A stretch of 64,000 nucleotides of DNA. Source: Eumeta japonica. Taxonomy: Eukaryota > Arthropoda > Insecta > Lepidoptera > Psychidae. How positions within the stretch are numbered: position 1 is the first letter of the stretch; every line of letters begins with the position of its first letter. The notes beneath the pieces were generated by a model. The model saw nothing but the letters and a program-made list of their open reading frames with translations, did not search any database and was not told where the DNA came from. The translations under genes and the position numbers were made by a program. The stretch is from assembly GCA_005406025.1 (NCBI GenBank), contig BGZK01001227.1, forward strand, positions 1-64,000, given 5' to 3'. This document shows, piece after piece, positions 28,101-39,554 of the stretch.

Positions 28101-31100
28101 TAGGATTTATTGTATTTGATTCATGCCTATGCCTAAGGATGTCCGAATCTCATGGTAGATCACATGCCTGTCTTAAATGCAATAGTGATGAAGACAAGCA
28201 ATTTTTGAAATGACGTCATAATGTAAAACAATTGACAGATGAAACAACCTGTATTTTATAGCGAGAGTTCCATTTTCAAATATAGTAATTACTTTTTAAA
28301 TATTGTTCATGTAAGTGGCCAGTTTCAAAAACTTAAAAACTATAAGAAATTTAAAATGCGCCCCTCACGTATTACAATACGTTTGGAAGATCTAGACATA
28401 GTAGCCATTAAAAAGAATTCGACTGACTGTATTGTAGATGCAAGACTTACATAATCATAGCTTTGCATCGATAGTTTAGTCAGTTCAGTGAATTATGATT
28501 TCGAATATAGAGGTCTCGCAGATCGTGAACAAAATTAGTTATAGAAGCGGGATTTTTCCATATTAGTGCCGTCGCTAAAAACTAGACGACGAAGTAGTCG
28601 CGAGGGGCCGCTACTCGACTTAGGTTGTGAAAGGATATGGCCTGACGGTGTCATCGGTCAGTTACGGAATACGATAGGAGGAGGCGAGGTTACGAAAAGA
28701 ATTGGGGAAATTAAAAAAAAATAGAAATAAGACCAATACCAAAATACATAATAAATAAGACACATTTTAGGTCCACACGAGTGTTATGTCGGGCGGTTGA
28801 TATTTTGAAATAAATTATTTGTGGTCAATGCAGCTGTCTGATAATTAAGTAGGAATAAGGAGGGGGAATTTCAGTACAAATTCAGAATTCAGTGAATATT
28901 TAAGACGTTGAAATTGACCGCAGTCTGAAATCATCGCATCATAAGGGTTCATCGATGAATTATTTGAGCTCAAAATTTTTGGCAGCCTGGGGTATCCCAT
29001 TCAGGGTAAGAATAGGTCAATGGAAAATCTTAAAATCTCTTCAAGGATGAGTGGGTCTGAATTCAAAAAAAAATCTCACGCAACTAATGAATGCTCTCTA
29101 ATATTTTTATAATAATAGCTTTCTTGTTATCACTACCCTTGCTATCACTAGTAGAACTGTACCTATTTAAAAAATATTAACATTCCTTCCCAAAATACGG
29201 TACCATTGACATGGATGTGTGTATTTATATACTAAACGCAATAATTAAATATCAAAAATAAATGATATTTCATTATTGCGTTTTCATCATCAAGTAAAGG
29301 AAATCTCAATAGGTCAATTCTGTGGTCGCGGCGTGAGCAGTAAACGACGCTGTTATCGTTTGCAACTGCAACACTAGCTTGGTCGCCCATAGACATAATT
29401 TGATGATTTTGTTTTTCATAGGATTTGCGTAAAAATTGTTCTCAATAAGCGTCTACGTTCTAAATAGAATGACTATGTCAATTTTCAAATCAATCGGATT
29501 TATAGTTTCGGAGATCTCATGATGAGTCAGTCAGTCAGTGGTATTTCGCTTATATGTATATATTGCAATATTGACATACTTAGAGTTTGCTTTTTTTGGT
29601 CATAATGGTCAAAATTGAATAATTGGTAACCTAGGTATATATACATCATAAAAATGTAAGCCGTTATTAAGAACGAGACGGGATTTCGGGCGTTGTAGCT
29701 ACTTCTACACCACACAACAAATTAATGCATTATTTTGCTATTTCTCAACACTCCGTTCAAAATTATGTACAAGAACAATATGCTCTACAATGTTGTCTTA
29801 AGTTATAACCGAAGTTGGCATACTTACGAAAATATTTCGTCGTAAAAGATATTTTTACCTGAAACCGGTCTTCCGCTAAACTGGTCACAACATCATGATA
29901 CAGATTTGCATATTAATATAACATATGCCCATGTGCTAAAGTTTCATATGCCTACGTATTACATTAACAGAATACACATCAGCTATAATACAATATATCT
30001 ATATTAGTAGATAATGAAAAATAAAACTAATTTATTTTCCAGCATACAATGTCCTATATTCGATTGTAAATTATCATATTAGTCTAACATTAAATCGGTA
30101 AAATGAGAGAAATGACAATATTGTATTCTGACGTGCATATTGAGTGGGTGGGCAGTGTGACCAGTAATTAAGTGTACGTAGAATCAAAAAGCTTTTGATT
30201 CTAGAACCAAAAAGCTTAGAACTTTTTCGTTCTCTTAGAAGCTACTAACGTGATCCAACAAGAATGTGAACTTTAGATATTCCATTTACGATTAACGTAA
30301 AATGTTAGGTACTTTGCGGAGAACGATAGTGTCCAAGGTGAATGTCTATGTGCTTTTGTACGGAAGAGGGAGGGAAGATTATTATAATCAAACATAGACA
30401 AAAAAGTAGTTCCATTATCGTGAACAGGAACTATGTGGCCTTTTCGTAACACATTTTAGAAAACCACTGCTGGCATTACGGAACAATACGTATTACGTAA
30501 CAGTCTATCGTACTTTGAGCATATGTATCTATATCAAAATATGTTCTTTCGTTATTTATGTCGGTCGACAAAAATCTGACAAAATAAACACAACGATGAT
30601 CAATCGGAATGATTGAATCGCCACGACGGAATTCGGGATTGAGCAATCTCTGCTACGTTCATAATTTAGCAATTATGAACGGATGCAATATCGACAGACA
30701 GCGGGCCTGTCCTTATATCACGGCTGAACACTTTTCTTGGAGTAACTTTTATTTTTATATTTTAATGAAAAGAAATCATTTTTTTTACCGAAGATGGAAA
30801 CATCATAATATAACACCCAAATATAAAATAAAATAGCAACATCAATCCAAATGCAATGTAAACAGTAGACGTTTAATTTTGTGATTGCGGTGGTGGTCCA
30901 CTGGTCGGTGCATTGACTTCGAATCTGGAGGTACCGTGTTCGAGTCTCGACGACGAACGAATTTTGGCCGATGAAGTTTTTTTTTTAACCCGAATCGAAT
31001 TATCATATCGCTCGCTCCACGTCTGGGAAACACGTAAAGTCTTCGAACCTGCTCGTTGCCACCGAATCGCCACGGCTCCGCTGAGGCGCCATAGATCAAA

Positions 31101-33511
31101 TTTAGGCCAAACGAACTACATAATTTTTAGAATCCTCTCGTCCTTGTCACAGGTGGTAACATTTTTGTACGATTTCCCGCCTATAGCGGATTTAGGATGG
31201 GGGGGGGAGCTAAGGGGCTCGGCCCCCTTTCTAAATTTCTACGTTTTAAAGTACTCTGTCTCGATAAAACTTACCCTGGTAAGGTTCAAGCGCTTTCTAA
31301 ACCAAAATCCCGGATCCGAAACAGCCCCCCAGCCCTGTTGTGACGTCTGATAATTTGCAATTGTAAAGTCGGTAATCATTAAATTAAAACGGAACATTCA
31401 AAATTATTTATACGTTTCTGTTTAAAACCCGTTTTTCATAAAGTCGACAACATATCGAACGTTTTAGATAATTTATAAAGTGCGATACCGCAGGTAGCAC
31501 AACTATAGTTCTTAGTTACATTCAACTTTATAATTTCAATATTTTAGTTCGTCCATGTCACACCATGTCACACTTTTTTGACCCCTCCCGCCCCTTAACG
31601 TGTGACGTAATACACGGATGGCCCATAGCAACGTAATGTACAGCCTTCGACGAGTGCTCGGCCAGGCGCTCGATCTAAAATAAGAGACTACGGGAGAATA
31701 TGTCTCTATTGCGAGGCGATAAAAATGCGGCAATATCGTAAACTAAACTAAAAATGGGCGCAAGTTAAAAGAAATGAATTTATGGTCAACTGCAATAATG
31801 GCCGCAACTATGACACGTGTCTATGGCTTATTGTGATGACAACGTACCTATGGTCGGATGAAAGGAAATCTTCAATCTAAAGTGGCTCACCCACTTTACC
31901 GCCCCGATCACGTACCATGCAATTTTTATTTATTTCCTAAAACAAAAGAAAAACTTCAAGGAAAGTGGTTTAAGGACGCCAAGGAAACAGTTGCTCTATT
32001 AATCAAGGAAACAGTTGCTATATTAGGTTGAGGAAAAGTTTTTTTCGTATTTTATAAGTTTAAAGTTACAGTAAAATTTGCTTTGTCTTTGGTTGTGCTT
32101 TTTGTATCTGGCTAATTAGTATATACCCATTAAGTACAAAACATTAAAAAAAAAAAGTGAAAACGTGTCCCCGCCATCTTTATATTGTTTTACTGTCCAC
32201 TAAAATGAGTGAATCTAACGTAGACATTCGGTATATTTTGAAGTTTTATTAAAAAAAAAACAAATGCGACACAAGCTACGAAAAAAATTCGTGACGTTTA
32301 TGGATATAACTCAGTGTATGTAACAATAGTACAAAACTGGTTCAAGTGTTTTCAGTCTGGTAATGTTGACGTATAAGAAGTATTTCGTTCTGGTCGATCT
32401 ATTACGGATAAAGTCGATGCCATTTCGGAAAAAGTAGACCAAGATTGACATATTAGTTTTTATGACATAGTTGAAAAGCTGGGGATTGATAAGGAAATAG
32501 TTTTGACCCATTTGAAAAAAGCTAACATACAGAAAAAGCTCGATACTTGAGTTCCACACGAGCTCATTGAAAGGAATCTATTGAATCGTGTACTCCTTTG
32601 CGATTCTCTATTGAAACATAATGAAACCGAACCGTTTCTGAAGAGATCGATTACTCAGTTATAACAAATGAATTATCTCCGACAAGAAAATACAAAAAAG
32701 ATCATGGTCAAAAGGTAAGCAAGTTCCATAGACTACAGCGAAACCCAGATTAACTCGCAATACGTTGATGCTACGTGTATGGTGGGATTGGAAGGGCATT
32801 ATTCATTATGAGCGTTTATCGCCGGGTAAAACCATCAATTCGGATCTCTACTGTCAACTGCTGACGAGACTCAAACAAGAATTAGAGAAAAAACGGTCGG
32901 AATTGATCAAGAGAAAGGGTGTAGTTTTTCATCATGATAACGTCAGAACACACACATCTTTAGCCACTTAGTAAATATTGAGTTTGATTGATAAGTGTTA
33001 ATGCATCCACCATATAACCCTGACCTTGCTCCCTCAGATTTTCATTTGTTTCAGTTTCTTTAGAATTCTTTAAGTAGTGTTAGGTTAACATCAAGAGACG
33101 GCTGTTAAACCTACTTGTCGCAGTTTTTTAATCAGAAGTCCTATTTCTACAGCAATGGGATTATGTCACTACCTACAAAATGGTTGAACCAAATGGCATA
33201 TATATATAATAATAATTAAATGTGAATATAATACAATAAAAATTATATTGAATTTGTATTTATAATACGAAAAAACTTTTCCCCCGACTTTATAATAAAA
33301 ATAAGTTACCAGTTTACGCAGTTTTTGATTTTCTAAGAACTTTCAGACTGACCTCCGTATGCCAACTTTCAAACAAGTACGTGAAATAGTTTTTAAGAAA
33401 ATCAACAGAGAGTCAGACAACAATAAGGTACATACAAGCGTTGCGTTTTTACAATTTGCTTACAGAACTCTAATATAAACGAGCATATTCCTTCGGTCTT
33501 TAATGGATAAG

Positions 33512-33579
<68 letters not shown>

Positions 33580-36500
33580 TATATATCCTTCACATACTTC
33601 GTTGCGTCATATCTCAATACAAATTGAAATTAAAACACACAAAAAAAAATACCTAGTTTCAGGAGAACATATAGTATATTTAGCCGTTGCAATAAATAAC
33701 AGGTTTTATTTTCTAAACATAATTTCATAGTTGTTATTTGTTATACGATCTACACCATATTGCTAAATTTTGAAAATATCTTTTAACTGAGCGAGCATGT
33801 ATAAATAAGTGACATGCTTTTGCTGTTCGAGGTTAGCCTTTGTACCAGGAACTGGACAACTCCAAAGGATCGATCGCGATAGAACACTATAAATAGATCT
33901 AGCATCATGTCGTCGTTTAAAATCGCAACGTTCGTGAACTTTAACTCATTTTAACGGATGTTAAATAGAATAAAAAAGCGGTGAACGTATCACCTCCAAA
34001 TCGGAAGATACCAGTTTCCGATTCAAACCGCGAGTGTATCAACTAAAGAACTACAAGGCTGAGGTCGAATCGAATCGCCTGTTCCGTGCCACGGAGGGCC
34101 TGTTTTAAGTCACCGGTCACGGACGCCGTCATCGCTTGAGGACAAAGGTCGTCAGCAGCCCCATCCCGTGTCGGGCCAGCGCACCGGGTTCAAGGTCCAA
34201 GCCGTTCAATTTGATATGAAAACATGAGGGGATGCTACGGCTCTGCAATGAAGCGATATAAATAAAACACAAGCAAAGTGACGATTAATTTACCGATGCA
34301 ATGAGCATTCGTTAGTGTTGAAAGGTTTCTACTAATATTTGACTTTCGTGAGTGAATGTCAACAGAAAGTAAAATTTTATCAGTAAATTTGCAGTTGACT
34401 GTTATACTGTGTGTAGGACGTCCGTTTGTCTATGCCTCTTAGATATTTTGTATATAAGTAAAAAGAATAGACAAAACTGGTGAAATGGGCCAATACATAT
34501 TTCCATGAATATAGATTAAACTTAAGTGTAGTACAATATTGTTATTGATTAATTATTCAATAATTTTGATATCGCCAATCTCACTTTTGATACGAACAGA
34601 TTAGTGAATAACTAGATATTTTTTTTTAAATTTATATGTATATTTTACTGCGATTTAACCACAATTACTAGATAGGACTCCCGCAAAAGCGAGGTCCCGG
34701 ATGATTATCTAGTTCATCAATTCCTAGGTGGTTTGTGAAAAAAAATCATAGTGTTAAAAAAATCTATATATAAACAATACGAGCATGTTGTACATCTTTT
34801 ACGTCCAATAGGATGCGGTTAAGGCGTGTGACACAATTTAAATACTTGTGTCACATTCTTGCCGAATATATAAAAGATAACTTGGATATTCAACGATTTT
34901 CGGGGAGAAGTGCTTACTCATCTCATCTACTGTTGGCGTGAAAAAAAATGCTGTTTAAAGTCTTTTGCAAAAGCTTTTTACACGAACGGCTTGTGGGCCA
35001 GATGTGTGCAAAAAAAAAAAACAACACCCTAAAGGTCTAATGTAATGACAAGTTTAAGAGGCGCGATGTGCCTTCCACCGCTCCTGCAGCGCTTGGGGCA
35101 TGTTCACCGATGTTGGCATAGAAGATTTTAGTGAAATCCAACGGAAAAAGACTACATCGGTGTTGATACGGATGAGGTAGACCGCGAACGGGACCACAAG
35201 GATGATTTATGGAAGAATGAACTTCATCATCTCGACCGGTTCATTGACCTACGCATCCACAGGCATATGGATCAGTGAATGGACGCTTCAATTCTAATAA
35301 TTCTGTAGATATTAAAATTGAAGTTCGACAAATTAAGTCTGAATACGAAAGATTATATTTTATTTAGGATTTTGCTAAAAAGAAATTGTATTCAATATTT
35401 TTGTTCTATAAACAGTCAAGAAAAATATTTGAAAGTATATTGAAAATATTTTCATATAATATAAATGATGCTATTGGTTACTTAATTTTCGAACATCCAT
35501 TACATTTCATTCATGAAAAAAATTCTTAATACACGTTAGAATATGTTGCGTAACTGTTACACGAAATGTTAGCAGTTATTTGAATCTATGTATAATAAAA
35601 TTGCGTGTCACTCGCATTGCGAGTAAATCCTTGCACAGCTCCTAGTAGTTGTCCACTTCTAGATGTCATTTAATTATAAGGGTACCGTCCACCGTACAAC
35701 AATACCTGGGGGTGACGGCCGTTCGCGAGGAAATCCATTTTACGCAATGCACGCAACCGCAGAGGCCTTGCGTGTTCGTGTGAAGGGAAGCGGTTTTGCG
35801 TTAGAATAGTTTTTGCCGAGGTTACGAATTTAGTTTCGGCCAACGTTTTACGATGTTGTGTTTAGGGCATATTAAAAAAAAAACCATAGATTCATCGAAG
35901 CGTGGCGACAGTTCGTTGTGCAATGCAACATCGACCATCGCTATAGAGATATATCACGCCACCTGTCGACTAAAATTTACATCTTTCGGACAAAAATGTT
36001 AGACTGTAAGATGGTGCCATATATTTATTTTCATTTCAGTAAACTTATAGATTTTTCGCCTATCCTAGATCATTATCAATAAGCTCCCGTTACATTGCTG
36101 GACATTGCGTCGGAAGCGTAAAGCGAATTAACCAGTGAAATTTTATTGTTTATCATTTGCCTGTGGAAAAATAATAAACATATAACGTTGTCAGAGGTAC
36201 AACTTACCCGATGTACAACAATCTCAGTGGCTATGTTTACTTGGATATTTAAATGTTTTGTTTAAGCGAGCGAAGAGCGAATGTGTGTGACGCGAAGGTC
36301 GGCAAGGGTCGCCCTGGAGACTCCTATGCAGACCGAATTGGCGGCATATTAAAAAAGGGCAAAATGTCAAGCACCCGAAACCGACGAGCTTGCATGAAAA
36401 TATTGATGGATGTCAGTGAGGCGAGAGAGATATATGCAAAGACTGTACTATGTGGAAATCGATAGTCTCTGCCTACCCTTCTGGGAAAAAGGCGTAAGTT

Positions 36501-39500
36501 TATATTATTATATTATTGCTTCCAAAATATTTATTATGTACAAGGATATAAATCTTTATTCGCCGTATGTATCTTTCTGCCTCGAACACGATTGATTACT
36601 AGTGGTTAATTAGTTTTTCCATTTTAGGGTACCAAGTCAAAATAGCAAAAACGGAACCCTTATAGTTTCATCATGTCCATCTGTCTGTCCGTCCGTACGT
36701 TCGTATGTCACAGGCATTTTACTCAAAAACTATAAGATGTATATTAATGAAATTCGAGTATGGGTGTCTCGTGTAAGCCGCTACTCAGTTTAGTAGTTAA
36801 ATAACAACAATACATCTATCTGGGGGCGAAGTATGGGTGTCTCGCTACTTAGTTTAGTAGTCAAATAACAACAATACATCTATCTAGGGGGCACTTCATA
36901 CATGTAATAGAAGCTGAAATTTTTTCTTTTGCAAACATCACAGTATGACACAATAATATGTCGCCAGCGCTTTTAAAAACACTTGAAGTTTCTAAGCACT
37001 TTTTTTGACTAATTGAATATTTTCGGAAATAATCGCTCTGAAAATAGCAAAAATTGTGCCCCCCCCCACTATATTTTAAACCATACGTTCAAAAGATATG
37101 AAAAAAAAAAAGAGTGTGTGTACTTATGTACACGCGTTAGAAGTTATACTTCTTTGGCGTATGAATAATATTTAAAATAACTCAAATGCAGTAGTAATCG
37201 ACAATAAATATTAAAATCAATCAAAACGATTTTGTTTAATTGAAAATGTTTTATTAACGTAACAATATAACAATACAGTACAAATATATAATCATTATTC
37301 ATTATGTGAATGAGTCAAATACATTTAAAAAAAGAGTGTGTGTACTTATTATTCAATTATTTGTTAGAAAAATAATAAGTTCGTTAGAAATATATCTATA
37401 TATTATACTTATATGGTTAACCTCTAATATTTAAAAACACTTCAAATTTTCACAATTTTTCACAACACAATGTTAAAAGTTTACAAATAATGTTTATATA
37501 TATAATAAATTGAACAAAAAATAATAATTATAGAAAATTAATACTCAAAATTGATTATTCATATGAATACTATATTTTGCAAGAACTGGGTTATAAATAT
37601 AAGTACTATGTAATATATAGCATGAACACTCTGTACTATGTACTATATAGTATGAACACTCAGTATTGTAACTATATTCAGTGTTGAAAATATATTTTTT
37701 TATTATTTCTATTCTGTGGCTAACTTCATCATGTCGTTTGTGCGCGCGCAGCTCACAAATTCACTCTCATCCAAACGCACCAAAAGAAGTATAACTTCAA
37801 AAACTAAAATAACGCTTAATAAATACTTTTTATGAAAATTATTTTGAAAATCATCGGATATATCGGAAAAATTGAACTTCTTAACAAAAGGACGTAAGTG
37901 CTATGAAGATACGCTCTTTTGCCTGTGCACTTTAATTTTCACTAGCTTCAGAGAAATAGTCTATACACCTACTTATTTCTCTAGTTATACGCGATTAAAG
38001 TGCTCATAACTATTCTGTGCGGGAAACATGGAAAAAAGTATAATGACGTATTTTTTTCGTATGTAGTACATTTCTCTGCAGTAATAGCTTCAAAACCCTA
38101 CACTGGGCATGGTCCGACGTGCCCTTGGCCAGTTTTATTAATCATTCTGTTAACTACTGTAATATTTTCGCCCGTTTTGTGGATAAATTTAACACCAAAC
38201 TGTACGACCTTGTGTATATCACAGTGTTTCTTATTAAAACGCTTGTGCAGCAGAATATAAAAAATACGTTGTTTGCACAGCGAAGCTATTACAAATAGAA
38301 AATATTTTTAACAATACGTGACCTCTATTAAAAATAATATGCATTATAATGGAAATTGTAGATATCACTCATACGTCTTTCTGAACACGCCAAAATACTT
38401 GTAACCAGTGTACACAAATACATAATTCAATTTTTTGTTTCTTTTTAATACTGTAATATTTAAAACGAAGTAAAAACAGCAAGAGTTATTATTGACACTT
38501 TGACTAGCCCATACCCATGGCTTCGCTCGCGTTGAAATAAACCGATTTGATTTCCGATTACAGTGAAATTTGACATATATACAGTTTATCAAACGAAATT
38601 TCCTTTGTACATTGCTCGCAAAATAATTAACATTGGCCAATTGTCTCAGTCACGTGGAGACAGAGTAGACTTCTACGTGCTTTCTAATCGATTGACCGTT
38701 GCTAATCAGTAATATCTATCTAATGACGAACCGATTCGCACGAAACCGCAGGCGGATCCTGGTGAACAACGAACCTGACAATAATCGGTGATCAATACCG
38801 GCGCTGAACAGAGTGTGTAGCGAAAATGTCGATCGTTTGCGTTCAGTTATTAAATCACGTAACGTCACGGTTTCCACTTTGTTTACGAACGTGAAACGTG
38901 TCGACCTTCGTAACGCACGCCACGGGCGAAATGTTCCGGGTACGGATGCGAAAATGGAAAAATACATCACCGAAGCCAACGACGGAAACTATTCCAGTCT
39001 ATAGATGTCGTGTGTTTGCTTAAAAGGCAAAGGTGCGATAAAGCATCTTAAGATTAATTCAATAGGATTTTCGATTTTTATGGTTAAAAGGGAACGATCT
39101 TCATATTGTGTGTTTTATCTTGAATACATTTTACAATCACGTCAAAATTACAATAGGGCAAACAAACAAAAAGACATGTCAATGATTTTTCCAAGTATGT
39201 ACTGTGGATATTTCACCACCTATTACAATACAAAACGTGCAAACAAAAATTATGATTTGACTCCAATACAAATATGTATATCACAATCTTTTTAAATCAA
39301 TATTTGAATGACAATACCGGTGTCACATACAAAAATATAATGTAAATTATTTCGTTTAATCGCGTCGTTTCGTAAGATTTACTTTGGAATAGAAAAAAAT
39401 ATATATTCAACCGTGTTTACACACTTTTACTGTTAATTAAAATTAATTCAGCATCGGTGCCATAAGCATTAGGATATGGAAGACATACAACTAAGACTTA

Positions 39501-39515
39501 CTACTTGTGGTCGTA

Positions 39516-39554
<39 letters not shown>

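Larger units (their letters stand above)
36617..38140 (-). repeat. Long dispersed repeat, copy B (inverted, interrupted)
   Basis: On the minus strand it runs from GGCCAAGGGCACGTCGGACC and ATGCCCAGTGTAGGGTTTTG to GGTTCCGTTTTTGCTATTTT, the same order of blocks as copy A at 11452. It carries an internal tandem duplication at 36758-36892 and is split by a MITE at about 37136-37804. Confidence 0.65.

Noticed and set aside
30842..31350. 85-codon minus and 145-codon plus open frames
   Set aside because: Overlap the tRNA-derived SINE and its GC-rich neighbour; antisense frames of each other with no protein motif.
33402..33730. Open frames with long YIYIYI runs on both strands
   Set aside because: Translation of the (AT)n microsatellite.
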